64,000 nt of DNA from Annona cherimola (Eukaryota; Streptophyta; Magnoliopsida; Magnoliales; Annonaceae). Where the stretch lies: positions 7,964,765 through 8,028,764 of the forward strand of contig CM059977.1 of assembly GCA_030490835.1 (NCBI GenBank), given 5' to 3'. Below the pieces are notes generated by a model. The model was given only the letters and a program-made list of their open reading frames with translations, was not told the origin of the DNA and made no database searches. Of the stretch, positions 11,616-24,904 are shown piece by piece. The number at the start of each line of letters is the position of its first letter. The stretch's first letter is position 1. The translations under genes were made by a program, and so were the position numbers.

Positions 11616-13496
11616 AGATTATAGATTCATGACTCGAAAGTGGATTTGTTAGATTAATATTTTTTTGGTGAGTAAGATCATGGTGCATTGTGAAGATGGA
11701 GGCACAAGATTTTCTATGGTGATTTTGGATGGTCAAATTTGGGAGTGATGATGATGTGCAGCAAATAGTAAGGTTTCTATAGTTATGTTCATGAAGATTG
11801 TGGATGTTCATCTGTGGTGTTGTGACGAATGCAGATCATTCGGTGGAATTAAGGCAATTTAGTGGAATTTAATGTGGTTCTGTGTCCATGGTCATGCTAT
11901 AGTGGATTGCCACTAGAACTTGTTGGACGAACGTCATTGTGGCTATTGAATTTAGTAGGCATATGCTTGTGAGGCAATTTTGCAGATATGGATTTAGTGG
12001 CGAGATTTGGACATCTGAAGCCAAATTTGGCAAGTGTAAATCTTGCGGTCGGAAGTTGCTATTTTGGTAAAAGTAGCATATCGGTGGGTTTTTTTTTTCA
12101 CCGGCGATTAGCGACGAGGAAGTGGCAACACGGAGAATGGTTGCTGGTCAATAGTAGTGAAGAAAGTGCTAGTGACCATGTGAACAGGTAGTTGGTGGTG
12201 GCGTGGTGAGCCACTGTAGATGGGTTTTGTGTGGTGGCGTAAAGCTGTTGGGGGTTTTGCAGATCTGAGTAGAATGACAGATTTGATGGGTTTTCTTTCC
12301 CATTGGAAGCGTAAAATAGTGCAAGTAGCGGCTACTCGTGGTAGCCAGTAATCACCGGAAGAGACGACGACAATGACTACTCAGATCTTGCGATTCATGT
12401 GGATCTGGGTGATTGAGCTCGAGAGACAGCGATGAAGACGCTCTGATGTCGTGGCTGGGCAGCTTAGAGCAAAGCAGATGCTAGTGGGAGGCATAGACTG
12501 GGAGTTGCTGATGATGAATTAGGTGGCAATGTGATAGTGGCAGCAATGGCTGCTCATGCGGCTACATATGGTGAAAGGTGCTTGGGGGCTATTGGCTAGA
12601 GCTTCTCGTTTCCTGTTTGGGGAATAAGGAAGAGAAAGTGCATGCACTGAAAGAGTATGAAATCTGTGTGTGCATGCAGCTTGATTTGGCGATCTCAAAG
12701 TTCAATTTTATTGTTCTAGGTTTGGGTGCTATAAACATAATGACGACGTCAGTTTGGGTGAATTTTGCTTCAATGGCATGGATATGATGGGTGTGCAAAT
12801 CAAGAGTGATGTGATGATTAGAGAGATTCTAATATGGATATACAGATGAGATGAGTTATTGTGTTTCATATGAACAATGTAGACAAAGAGGATGTTATAT
12901 TGTTGAGCGTGGTTAGGTTGGATCACGAAGATCAAGATTGATCGAGACGAGTCAAGTTCAATTTGGTTTGAAGTAATATTTCGTGAAGAGATCTGTTATG
13001 ATGCACATGATTGAATTCTACATAGATGCTTCAAATTGAAGTTAAGTGATGGACTTCATGGAGTTGTGAATGTTTTCCAATATTTGATACTCTATGGATA
13101 TGCCAATGCTAAAATTGTATGGAAAGGGCGTGGAGATAGGCTAGGTTTTCTTGAGTTTTGCATTGGATGGTGGCTGTGAGATCTTAAAAATGTATTGGGT
13201 TGTATTGTGGAGAGCCTGCAAGTTCTATAAATGTGATGATGTTGAAAAATAAATGCAGTTTATATTGTTTTCTAGTTGATGCATATGAGATGCTTAATTG
13301 AGTGCATGATTCATGTACCGATATAAGTTGAATCATGTATAAATTCATGCTAGTTTATACATGAAGGCAAAGGGATGTAGAGTCATGTTGTGTTGAAGTA
13401 TGAAGACTATAACTAGCTGATGAATTACATAATGAATGAAGACACTGTTTCTATGAGTTAGCTTGATGTGTTTAGAATTCAATCCAAAGCGGAGAT

Positions 13497-13909
13497 TATT
13501 AGGATTTGTATCTTGTATTTTACATTTGGTTTTGCTTAAGTATTTAAGAGAGTTCTACTTATAATTGAATTAGTTAGAGATTCAGTGGAGCCTTGAAAGA
13601 TGTTTTGTTAGAGCGTGAGAAAGTAGATTATCGGAGCATTCTTGTTTGAAGTATGTGTGAAGAATCCATGGAATGTGTATAAGACATTCTTATGTGTATC
13701 TCTGTAATCCAGTTATTATAGTAGATTTTTATTTTTCTATCGTAGCTTTTTCTTCTAAATTGAAGAGTTTTCCACATAAATATTAATCTCTCGTGTGTAT
13801 AATTTTTTTAATATACTTGTGTGTATAATTTTTTGGTATTTATCTAATCATATTTTATTATATGTGCTTCAATTGCAATTCATATCAACTCGACTCACGT
13901 TTCCTAACA
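13497..13909 (+). repeat. 3' LTR
   Basis: It runs from TATTAGGATTTG to GTTTCCTAACA. The initial TG has become TA. It follows a purine-rich tract at 13484-13495. Confidence 0.8.
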
Positions 13910-13914
13910 ACTAT

Positions 13915-14115
13915 CTATGGTGCGATCATTTTTTTTCCATTTTACATGTAACTATTCTATTTGTTTTATCATTGTTCTTTTTATTATTAGTTATTATTCT
14001 TGTAACTCAAATATACAACTATTTTATTTATTTTAATTTTATTCTATTTACATTACCCTTTTAGTTTTTCAAAAAATTTTCTTATAATTTTTCTATATTT
14101 TTTTCTTCATTATCA
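13915..14115 (+). repeat. Right part of the pyrimidine-rich element hosting the LTR element
   Basis: The sequence 11120-11207 followed by 13915-14115 matches the continuous copy at 57537-57835. The order of matching blocks is CACTTTTTTGATGTAAT, ACCTATTAACTACTT, ATTCTATTTACATTACC, TTTTTCAAAAAATTTTC. Confidence 0.55.
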
Positions 14116-14254
14116 AATGAATTCGTTCATAGCTTCGGAAGTAATTGGATGGGCACTGAAATGTGATTTGAGGTAACCAAAATTTTTTTCCATTTTGAAT
14201 ATTATTTTAAAATTTTCTATAAATCTTCTAACTTTAACATACGATGACCTTATT

Positions 14255-14500
14255 TTTTCTATTCTCTGGTATGTATCCCGATCATTTAAAATGGTTGGAC
14301 AGTTAACTGTTTAATTATTCTATTTTTGGTGAACACTTCTTTGTTCCAATTATCTTTTTATGCCTTTTATACTATTATCCTATTTATTTTTAATCTTAAT
14401 CACAATGATTATTCCTATCGTGTTAAATTATTCATTTATTTTTAGAAATTTCCCTTTCTTTTTAAATTTTTTTTTTTTTTTTCACCTCACGCCAAAAGCA
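14255..14500 (+). repeat. Further copy of the pyrimidine-rich element, just upstream of NFXL2
   Basis: The blocks TTTTTAATCTTAATCACAATG, ATTATTCCTATCGTG and the T-rich end follow the family order. It ends less than 200 bases before the NFXL2 start codon, so it may overlap the promoter or 5' leader. Confidence 0.45.
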
Positions 14501-14689
14501 CTCTCACTTCTAATTTTTCTCCTCCCCGGCAATCACCAACAAGCTCGCTCATCGGTCATCTCATCCAAAATCGATGATTACATCCGAAATCGATGTATGA
14601 ATCGCGTATTTTTGGCAAATGGCGAGGTAGACGATTCACACCGTTGAAGGCTCTTTTCAGGCATTCTCCTCTTCCCTTTGGGTGAAAAA

Positions 14690-17600
14690 ATGGCTTCGTC
14701 TTCTCTTCCCCAAGCCTCTCTTTCCTTCTCCGACGACTCCGACTCCGACTCCGACGGCGGCAGTTGCAGCGGCAACGATGCGGCTTCAAAAAGCGCCCAC
14801 ATCGCTTCCCTTGAAGATTCCATCTTCCGAGCCTACCTCCAAACCTTAGGCTCCTCGTCCCAAGCCGACCTCTTCAAGATCCGAGCTTTCCTCCTCTCCT
14901 CCCGAGCCGGTGCCCTCTCTTGCCTCATCTGCCTCGAGCGCATCCGAACCTCTGACCCCGTTTGGTCCTGCTCCCCTGGCTGCCATGCCGTCTTCCACCT
15001 CTTTTGCATCCAGAGCTGGGCTCGCCAGGCCTCCGCTCTCGACGCCGAGCGCACCGCTGCGCGTCTCTCTCGCGATTACTTCCCCTCCGCCTCTGTCTCC
15101 TCTACTTGGCATTGCCCCAAATGCCGAGCCGTCTACTACGCCTCCACCATTCCCCGCAGCTACCGCTGCTTCTGCGGGAAACTGGAAGACCCGCCGCCGG
15201 ATCCTTGGATCCTTCCCCACACCTGCGGTGACGTCTGCGGCCGTCCGCTCAGTGGGAATTGCGGGCACAAGTGTCTGCTGCTGTGCCACCCTGGGCCCTG
15301 CCCGCCTTGTCCGAAGCTTGTCCGGAGCCACTGCTTCTGCGGGTCGGTCCAAGACATGCGGCGGTGTGCGTCAAAGGTCTTCTCTTGCAATGGTTCCTGC
15401 TCCAAGCTGCTGTCTTGCGGGGTTCACCGCTGCTCGGAGAGGTGCCACGATGGGCCGTGCCCTCCCTGCCGCGAGAAGGCTGTTCACCGCTGCCAATGTG
15501 GTAAGTTGGAGGAGGAGAGAGAGTGCTGTGAGCGGGTTTTCCAGTGCGAGAGCCCTTGTGGTGGGAGGCTTAGGTGCGGGAAGCATGACTGTGAGCGCGG
15601 GTGCCATTCCGGCTCCTGTGGCGATTGTCCTTTACAGGGGAAGCGGACCTGCCCCTGTGGCAAGAGGGAGCACGTTGGGTTGGCTTGTGATGTGCCGGCG
15701 CCAACGTGTGGGTCTACTTGTGAGAAGATGCTCAGTTGTGGCCTTCACCAATGCCCTGAGCGTTGCCATCGCGGTCGTTGTGCTGAAACGTGCCGCACTG
15801 TTGTTTTAAAGTCATGCCGTTGTGGTGGATCGAAGAAACAGGTAAGAAGCAGTCAGGGTTAATGGGTGTTGAATTGCTTAATTAATTTTATTTTATTGGA
15901 GTAGTATTTGTGAATTGCTCAAGCATTTTTAGAGTATCTGGTCTGCAATCTTTTGATGAAGTAGACTATTGTCAATGAGTTCAGATACCAAGTCACACAT
16001 TTGAATTGTATCCTTTTACTGATTCGTCCTTTAAGTATATTTGCTGGTTGTTAGGTTGACTATTCTCTTTCTATTTTCATTGCCCTCAAAAAAAGAGACA
16101 AGAACAAAAAATGTTCTTCTTTCACATGTTATTTCAAATGTCAAATGATTAAGATTGATAATTAATTTCTACCAAATGGATCCTTCAATGAGAAGACTAC
16201 ACATTTAATAACTCTCCGAAGCGTGTTACATAGATTACTTTCTCCTCAGGAAGACAAAACTATCAAAATACCAGAAGATAGCAGGCTGTATCCGGTGAGA
16301 GTTTAATCAATAATCACAGAACATAAATAATGTTTATGAATAGATGTACTACGAATGGAGGATGGTACAATTGGATGCCAAAGAAATGCAATTGTGGAAT
16401 TTAAGGGGAAATGAAACAACAATATATGAAATTAAATGGCGAGCTCTTGCAAATAGGGAGTTTTGATAGGGGAAAAATATCTTTAGTACACCAAAATGCA
16501 AACAGCTTTGTGGCCTAGATGCAGCGCACAAAGGCAATTTGAATGCCCTAGTGAAGCAAGGTGCACATGTATGAAATTTATGGAAGTACTTGAAGTGAGT
16601 AAAAGATTTTCTCAAATGTTACGTATAATCTTCATTTACAATCACATTAAGGGTCCTTTTGATAAGATGAAAAAAAAAAAACACATTGTCACTTTTTTTA
16701 CTACACACCTTTTGATATGACTAGATATATTAACCACCTAACTATCATACTTTTTTATCCATTCCAATCATTTTTTCACATATTTCCACACATGTACCAT
16801 ATCTATTTATTCTCTTTACCCCTAATCACAGCACTCTCACTTTTTAAAAATTTTCCCATTCTCACTTTTCCAAATTTTTTTCTTTTAGCACACCCCAAAT
16901 GGACCCTGAGGGTAAAGGCTTGTAAACTGTACGTCTCTAACATTTATTTTTCAGAATCTAGCGGTCATTCTCTCGCCATGGGGTTGAAACATAAAAAATT
17001 GATCAAACAATAATGATCTTAAAAAACAACAACAACAAGCAATTTTGCTGGAAAAAAACTTATGGGTTGACTAACAGGCATTTTATAGCAAATAAGAAGA
17101 AGCAAGCGAAAAAATTTTCAGGCTGCTGCAGGCGACTGCTAATGTTTTCTATGGAGATTATTCCATCACTTTCATTTTTATGGGAGGAGAGAATCAAAAG
17201 AATTTTGCCCAAGTGATGCCCAATGTGAAAGTATTTGATCACTTGAGCCCCATTTCAATTGCATCAACAATATCTCCTTCATTGAGTTATCTTAGTTGAC
17301 TAATGTCTTTGTCAACCCATTTTGGCTTTGCCTCTTTTGAATTTTCATCGATCTTCTCAATGGATTCTTGTAATGCTCTTGAATTTCTATAGCTTTTAGA
17401 GCATGTATGCGTTTTGATGGAAGTTTTGTTAGCTTCCGATAGGAGAATGATAAGAAAAATAATTATTAGCAGTTTCGGGCTATGATATAGTTTATTGGTG
17501 TAGGTTCCATGCTATCAAGATTTAGTTTGTGAGAGGAAATGTCAACGGGTACGGGATTGTGGACGTCATGCCTGTAAACGTCGCTGTTGTAATGGGGACT

Positions 17601-20600
17601 GCCCCCCTTGCTCAGAGGTGTATGTCACTGCTCTCACTTTTATAAGCCTAACACTTTTGTAAGCTCCACTAATTTTTTGACTTCAGATTTGTGGCAGGAA
17701 ACTTAGGTGTAACAACCATAAATGTCCTTCTCCATGTCATAGGTAAGTCTGTCTTCAGTCATTGCATGCCATCCTCTTACTCCCACGCTTTATTCCAAGA
17801 GTAATAGTTTATGCAATGCTGGTTTCTGAGATTTGCTGATGCCATATCTACACTGATGATTCTGTTGCTATATGTTAGCTTCTGAATATGTAGACATCCA
17901 TGCTATTAGGTGCATATAATAGTTGTGGCTAATTTACACAATAAAAATGAGGTTATAGATAGTGCATGAGGCTCCCGAATGCATGGTTTGGGGATAATGA
18001 GATATACGCAGTTGAACCTTTATTACTACAATTGTTATTATTTTTCGAAGAGGCTGTTTCTGAAAATCAAACTCGTATTACTCAGAATGCAGGAAAAAAG
18101 CCTCACAGCTGGTGATGTCCTCTGGTTTACATAATGAACTGATTATGTTTATTTGTTACAATAGTCAAAGAGTTAACACTTTCCTAAGTGTAACGTGTAA
18201 TATAATGATCTAATGATCTAAAACATACTTAAAATACATAGAGAAAGGTTGCACCTTAGCCTCCACTTGTACACCTAGCCACTCCTTAGCATCTGGTGGT
18301 TGTTTGCTGTTCCCCTGTTTCACGGATGGAACTAACAGTGTTCTGAATGTCATTATTGATCCAAACATTGCCTACTGAGAAAGTAGAAACAATGGTTGGT
18401 ATTATTACTATGCGTTATGTTTGCCATTTGGCGAAACATTTGATGAATTGCGCTGTGCATGGCAGACATGGAATTGCAGTTATAATCACTAGTAGCATCA
18501 ATTATATTGAGGATGCCAGGAACCCTGGTTGTATTATTACCGTACATTTTATTTCCCATTTGGTGAAACATTCAATGAATTGCATTGTGTATGGCTGACT
18601 TGGAGCTGAACTTATCGTCACTAATAGCATCAATAATATTGAGGATGCTAGGAACAATGGTGCTCTTGATTCCTACTGAAAAATATGTGCTAATGTTTCA
18701 CTGTAATTGCATGGCATTTTCTTGATTGGATATAGATAAAGATTGTCCTTAGACCTGTTTGGTTTGCTGGAAAAGGGGGAGTAAGTTTTCTTTGCTTCTC
18801 TTTTATTACCTATTTGTGTTGCCCCTACTTTTTGCACAGTTAAACTATGTTTCCCATTATTTGCACTATTTTTTTAAATTAGTCTTCCATATTTTTCATT
18901 TATGACTTTGTTGATATCATTCTACATCCTGCTAACATTATTTTGTCCTGGGAGATTTTCCCCCATTTCTAGCCTGTCCAAACAGGTCTGTAGGACTGTG
19001 TATATGTATGTTGGTTCTCATGACATTCACATTTATAAGCGATATAAGATGGAAGCAGCTTGGTTGCACGTGTGGTGCAGCGAATGGGCATTTGTTGCTA
19101 AAACAAGGAAGCCTTACCATGAAACTATTAAGAGAGCTGTGGATTTCTTTTTGTTGTATAATTTTCCTTTTTCTCAAGTTATACAATGTTTGTTCATTTT
19201 TAAGGCAACGTCATGTTTATTTCGTTGATTTTATGAGTTCCAGCCCCCATTTTAGTCCTTCTTCTAGATTTGGCAGTTGTAAAATAGCCTACTGGAGCCT
19301 GGAATCAGCTATTCCTCAGATGTTTTAGATATTCATGACTTATTTGGTTTGAATTTTTATAGTTGCAAGGACACATGCAGCATTTGGTGTTACAGGCCTG
19401 CACTATTATTAAAATTTCCAATCACCATTTGATAAATGTTAATCCAATAGTTACTGTACTGATGTGGATGAAACTGAGCTTTTTATATGGTCATGAATGT
19501 TTAACTGTAGTCCTAAATTTGTTGCCATTTATTCCTCATTACTCTGGAATGTATTTCATTTTATGTCTCATATAAAATCTTCCCTTCTTTTCTTCCCCTG
19601 TCTACTGTAGGGGTTCATGTTCTCCATGTCCGTTGACGGTTTCTATTTCATGTTTCTGTGGGGAAACACATTTCGAGGTGAGATGTTATTACATGTCTGT
19701 GTCCGCTGCCTCACATTTCTTGCACATTGCCTGTTTTATAGTCAATAGCGTTGCCAACGGTCCTTGCAGATCTAAATTATAGTTGAAGCCTGTTTACGAA
19801 ATGCATGATAATAAAAAATTATTGCCTTTTTTTTTTTTCTTTTCAAAATCATTTTGTGTATTATGTTCTCCTCTGTTGGAAACTCGGAATAAGGAAGTCC
19901 TGCTGTTGGACACACAAGTGCCATTTCTGCTGCAATTCACCTGGGGATACGCTTGAGTTGTAATGTCTTTTTCCAGGATTATCTCATCCACTAACAGGAT
20001 GAAACACAATTGCCTAGTCCATAGAATTGTCTTGTTTGTGCTTCTGCTTGATTGTGTGAGGTGTCACCTATGCTTCCATTTATTAGTGCATTGTTGACCT
20101 TACCCGTCAGGAAGTGTCCATGCGGTATGTTCAATAATATCATTGTCTATGCTTAGTTCATGTGGGCTTTTTCCTTCTTTTGATGAGCCAGTTAAGTGAA
20201 CATCATTTCTTTTCATTAGTTTTTCTTGTTTTACTGGTGATGTTCTGAGCCTCTAAGGCTCTAAAACTTGTTGACCTCTTTCAATACCTTGCATCCCAGG
20301 TTCCTTGTGGGACTGAAGCACAACAAAAACCACCAAGATGCCCCAAACCATGTGGTGTATCTCCATTATGCAGACATGGGGCGAGTTGCAAGGTATCTTA
20401 ATCGCATCCATGATTTTTTGCCATTTTTCATCATCTGTTTCGTACTTGTGGAAATGGTGGTTGTCATTGTCATTGCCATGTTAATAACATTTTCTTGTGG
20501 TATAATTGTAGTTTCTATTTTCTCAATGATCCCTTTCCAAATCTTTTTCTTTTTCAAATTCTTTTTTTTTTCCCTTCTCATATGATCTTTTAGGGGCAGA

Positions 20601-23600
20601 CCTATCCAATTTTTTCAATATCACCATTGTAGGATTTATCAATGCTTTTGACAAGGAGATACTGATATCATCAGGGATGATGTCACAATATTGGGAATTA
20701 TAATGGTTCTAGTGAGAGTTTATGGAAATATTGCAGAATCAATGGGTTTGAAATGCAAAAAGGACTTCTAAACACATGGCAGAAGACAAAACCTTCAGTA
20801 TAACTAGGATGGATGTTAATCTCAGAATGCATATGGTTGAAAATTGTCTACTACAAGGTAGGAAGAAGTTAAGTTCGAGCATCAACCATTTAGCATATAA
20901 TCTGTAACCCTGCATTGAATTGATTGGACTGTGCTTCACTGATTCAGTGGTTTGACCTCACTAAGTCAATGAGATATAATTCACTGTTTCTACCATATTT
21001 TGATTTTTGAACACAATGTAACAGGGCTAATCAGGATCCCTATGAGTCATTTGATGTTATTGCTGCTCTATAAACGACTTTATGGCATGTTCATTGGAAT
21101 ATGATCTTTTGAATCCACAAATTTTTATTTCTTGGCAGCCACACAGATGTCATTACGGGGCATGTCCACCCTGTCTTCTGGTTTGTGAAGAAGAACTCGG
21201 TTGTGGTCATAAATGTCAACAGAGGTTCTGTAATCAAATTTGACTTAATGTTCTAAACTCTTTTTTTTTTTTTTCCGCCTGTCTTTCTACAAAAGCTTTC
21301 TGATGTTATGTTTAGAACCTCTGTTTTTTTTATTAATCAGGTGCCATGGTCCTAAGCCTGCCCCTAATCCAGAATTCACACTGAGACCGAAGAAAACAAA
21401 ATCATACCTGGCCAAATGCTCTCCTGGATCATCGTGCCCTCCATGTAAAGAACTCATCTTGAGGTCATGTGTTGGGCGGCACATTGGTGCAGAACGTCTG
21501 GTTAGTTTTTTAATTTTCTTGCAGCATGTGAATTTTTTTCTTGCTTCAAATTTTAATTGCAACCCACCCCAGACATGAAGAACAATTGTGGGTGACATCT
21601 GATTTAATTTCCTCTTTCACAATTTTCTTTTTCAGATGGTTTGCTCTGATAAGCCAACATTTGCCTGTGAAAATTTATGTGGAAACCTTCTTCAATGTGG
21701 CAATCATTATTGTGAAAAGCCTTGTCATGCCCTGCATTCCAGGTCCTCTACCTTGGAAGATGAAAAGAACATGTTGGAGTCCTGTGATGAGTGTGTTCTG
21801 CCTTGTCAGAAGGTTCATAATCTGCTATTCCACTTGTAGAAGTTGCGTTTCTTTTCTTCCTGAGTATCTGTTACTCCTGAATATGACTTACATTTTTTTC
21901 ACTGGGAAAAATTGTTGTCTTTATTTTCTAGTATCCTATTGAATTGCTGTTAGTTTCATGTCTCAGGAGAGAAAGCCTGTATGTCCTCATCCATGCCCAC
22001 TGCCTTGCCATACTGGAAGCTGTCCACCTTGCAAAGTTCTTGTGAAACGAGCCTGTCATTGTGGTTCTATGGTTCATGTTTTTGAGTGCTCCTACTACAA
22101 TAATATGCATGAGGAGCAGCAGCAACAGATTCGTACTTGTGGTGGACCCTGCCATAGGTAATGACTTCTTTCATCTGCCTTTTTGTGCCTTAGCTATTTG
22201 TGGGTTTTTTGCATTTTAAATCCTCTAACTTTGTGTATTTGCATTTTAAATCCTGAAGTTTGGCCATTTGCATTTTAAACCTTGACCCAAAACAGTGTTA
22301 AAACTGACGTTAATGCATGCAAAATGATTTAAATACCCTCTAATATTATTATTATTATTATTATTTTTTTTTTACATTTTAAACTTAACTATCAGGCTTT
22401 TGCCATTTTGTCCTTGAAGGCTCCAATAACATTTGTATCTCTAATACACATTTGGGTTTTTTTAAAAAAAGCATTGAAGGGTATTTATGTCATTTTGCAT
22501 GAATTAATGACAATTTTTAATTCTGTTATGATTCAAGGTTTAAAATGCAAAGGAATTAAAGTTTTCAGGGTTTAAAATGCAAACAGCCAAATTTCAGGGT
22601 TTAAAATGCAAAAAAGCAAAGTTTGAGGGTTTAAAAATGCAAAAATCCCAGTATTTGTTTTGCGTTTCCTTCCTGATAATAAATTCTCCATGTTAACACT
22701 GTTGTCAAACAGCTTTATGGCTTTACAATCTAAATTGACTTCAAAAACATGCTTTTGCTTTGGTTTGACTGAGATTGCAATGTATTGCTGATATATTTCC
22801 TTTTGGGTTGTGCATGCAACTGGATTATTATTATGTGATGATGATTCACCATCATCTGGAGACTCTGTTGCTGCTCTGTGCCAGAGACTAATGGAACACT
22901 ACTTTTTGTTACATGCCCTTGACCATGAACAGTTCACCTTCTCTGTTCATCTCTTCAGATTGAAGAAATGAATAGAATTCTGATTAAATTTCAAGTTATA
23001 ACATTGCCTGTGTTGTCAAGTGACATTGTGTTGCTGTGTTTAACTTTCTAAAAAAAAGATGGCTCAAAGTTTCTTTCTTTTATATTTTACATGCAGGAAG
23101 CTACCATATTGTTCACACCTATGTCCTGAGACATGTCATCCTGGTGAATGCCCGTTGCCTGAGAAATGTAGTAAAAAGGTAAAAATAACTCTTCATATTG
23201 TTGAAATCTTAATGCGCATCTCTCCCTCCCCTCTTTTATATATTCTGTGTATGTTTTGAGAAATTTCAACCATTCAATTCCAAGTGTTGTAATGTAGAAA
23301 TGCAGTGAAGGTGGTGTGCTCATTAGTGCGTTGAACTCCTTATGAACGATAGTCTTGACCTTTTTTCCTCATCTGCATTACGTCCTTTCCAGGTGACCGT
23401 TCGTTGTGCTTGCCAAAATTTGAAAAAGGAATGGCCATGTCAGAATGTCCAAGCTGCACATTGCAATGCTGGACGAAAGCCAGGAGATATCTCAAAAAGT
23501 CAGCTTGGTGTTGGACTTCTTGCATGCAATTCAGACTGTGCAAATAAACTGAAGATTGTGGATTCAAAGCTGCAGTTCCGGAAACCAAATGTTGCTGAGG

Positions 23601-24904
23601 TAGTTGATACTATTTTCAAAGCAAAATTTGTCCTTTCTTTATTTACAAAGTGATGTTTATAATCTTTTTGACATTTTGGGTTGGCTTTCAATCATTTACT
23701 CTCTTTGACATTCACGGACATTCCTTTTTGTGCTTGCAATTATGCAAAATATTGCCATTGCTTGCACACTTCAATTTATTTGAGGCTAATACATCAGTGA
23801 TCTGCATGATTCCACCCATTTTCACTCATACAATTTTAATGCTTAAAATCACTTGCACACTTTTCCCATCCTGAGATGCTTAGGACCTGAGGGTGGAGGC
23901 ATAGTCATGTAGATCAGTACATGTTGTCTTGAAGTCTATCATGGATGTATTACTAATCACAACGAGATGGACAAAACGTGATTTTTATTCAACATGGATA
24001 CTAGAGTTTCTTTGAAATACACCCAGTATTTGTGCACAATTGATCTTACATGAAGAGAAGATTGCATGGTAAGGGGAGTGAAAGAACATTCACATCAAGG
24101 TGTGGACATATTTGCAGTGAGGTGTTAGATCAATGAGGTCCTAATTATTTGACATCCCGTGGCAGCATGTACTTGCTTTCTGGTTAAGACTACCGAGGTA
24201 TCTGTGCTATTGGATGGAAGAGTAACTTAGGCCATTAGTCATGATAAGGGTATTGGGATTGAGAGGACACGTAGTGTGAGTAGAACAAGATCGAAGGGCC
24301 CAAGGGCTATAAAGGTGCCAGATCATTGTATTCCTGGTAAACGAAGATATTCTCATAGAAGGTTCCTTGGAAATATACCATTTTAGAAATGAAGTACATG
24401 ATGCAATATGCCTTCCAGGTAAAACATACCCCTAGCTTGCCAGTGTTTTTATACCTTTTCCTTGGAGATCTCTAGTCATTGCCACCTGGTGACACATGCA
24501 CAACATATCTATATACACCTGTATCTGACTATCTGCATACTAACTAAAAGAACTTGATTCCTCTCCAGAGTAAGCCTTCAAATGTTGGACATGGCCCAAA
24601 ACGTAAAAAGAGACGTGAGCGGATGCAGAATGAATCCAGTCGGGTTCCAAAACTGCAGGTTAATTTTTTCCAGTCTAGCAGTGATCGTCAGTGAAAATTT
24701 TCTGACTATTTGGATGCATAATGCCAGAATTTTATTTGTTGGCAGGCAATTGGCACAATTATGTGGAAGTGCTTTATTTTTTCGGTCATAACTTTCATGG
24801 TAATTGCAGCTGCCTACTATGGATACGAGGGTCTGTTCTGGCTCTCTGATAGGATGAATGAGATCGATGAAAGAAGACAAAGAAGAAGATTTCCAGGAAT
24901 ATGA
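14690..24904 (+). CDS. NFXL2: NF-X1-type zinc finger protein NFXL2 (13 exons, 877 aa)
   Basis: Exons: 14690-15841, 17504-17617, 17687-17742, 19611-19677, 20300-20392, 21139-21224, 21341-21500, 21636-21812, 21967-22157, 23097-23178, 23393-23599, 24569-24658, 24746-24904 (TGA). All junctions are GT-AG and keep frame; 877 aa is close to Arabidopsis NFXL2 as I recall it (about 883). After an acidic Ser/Asp N-terminus there is a RING-like motif (Cys78, Cys81, Cys94, His99, His103, Cys106, Cys142, Cys145). A long series of NF-X1 fingers (CGxHxC...CHxGxCPPC) follows from about residue 160 to 740. A basic stretch and a C-terminal hydrophobic segment (about 828-850) come next, and the protein ends in an Arg-rich tail ([10 protein letters not shown]). 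This membrane-tail layout is characteristic of NFXL2 rather than NFXL1. In the family, the proteins act in stress responses and clock control, and the RING-like part suggests E3 ubiquitin ligase activity. The first ATG in the GC-rich exon 1 is taken as the start. Introns 1, 3 and 9 carry repeats. Confidence 0.95.
16650..16912 (+). mobile_element. Pyrimidine-rich miniature element in NFXL2 intron 1
   Basis: The ends AGGGTCCTTTTGATAAG and the inverse of CCAAATGGACCCTGA form short inverted repeats. The interior holds AACCACCTAACTATC, CTCTTTACCCCTAATCAC and related blocks shared with the other copies. This is the copy with the clearest termini. Confidence 0.65.
18394..18660 (+). repeat. 133-bp tandem repeat in NFXL2 intron 3
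   Basis: Two units start with GGTTGGTATTATTAC (18394) and GGTTGTATTATTAC (18527). Both contain CATTTGG(C/T)GAAACATT and ATTGAGGATGC(C/T)AGGAAC in the same order. The divergence is visible but the alignment is collinear. Confidence 0.75.
22196..22654. mobile_element. Foldback element with TTTAAAATGCAAA repeats in NFXL2 intron 9
   Basis: The left end TGGGTTTTTTGCATTTTAAA and the right end TTTAAAAATGCAAAAATCCCA are inverted. Within each arm the unit (TTTGCATTTTAAATCCTGAA on the left, its inverse on the right) is repeated about three times. TATTTG occurs directly on both sides, a possible short target duplication. A related single-orientation block is at 47670-47865. It lies wholly inside an intron and does not disturb the coding frame. 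Confidence 0.75.

Larger units (their letters stand above)
11208..13909 (+). mobile_element. LTR retroelement without coding capacity, about 2.7 kb
   Basis: Two diverged long terminal repeats (11211-11599 and 13497-13909) flank 1.9 kb of internal sequence with no retroviral-type reading frame. A primer-binding site GTGGTATCAAAAC follows the left LTR. A purine-rich CAAAGCGGAGA precedes the right one. ACTAT at 11203-11207 and 13910-13914 is a likely 5-bp target duplication. It is inserted in a pyrimidine-rich miniature element. Low LTR identity suggests an old insertion. It could be a LARD-like non-autonomous element or a badly decayed Copia member. Confidence 0.8.

Noticed and set aside
12578..12798. 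Overlapping frames inside the LTR element
   Set aside because: They are short, on opposite strands, and show no gag, protease, integrase or RT motif.
14846..15809. Long open frames on both strands over NFXL2 exon 1
   Set aside because: They are shadows of a GC-rich, Cys-rich coding exon. Only the frame starting at 14690 shows RING and NF-X1 motifs and splices onward.
19892..19965. Cys/His-rich phrase in NFXL2 intron 4
   Set aside because: It looks faintly like an NF-X1 finger, but lacks usable splice sites in phase and is not needed for a full-length protein.
20108..20126. CAG|GAAGTGTCCATGCG|GTATGT micro-exon-like motif in NFXL2 intron 4
   Set aside because: It encodes a CPCG-like phrase, but 14 nt would shift the frame between two exons that join perfectly without it.
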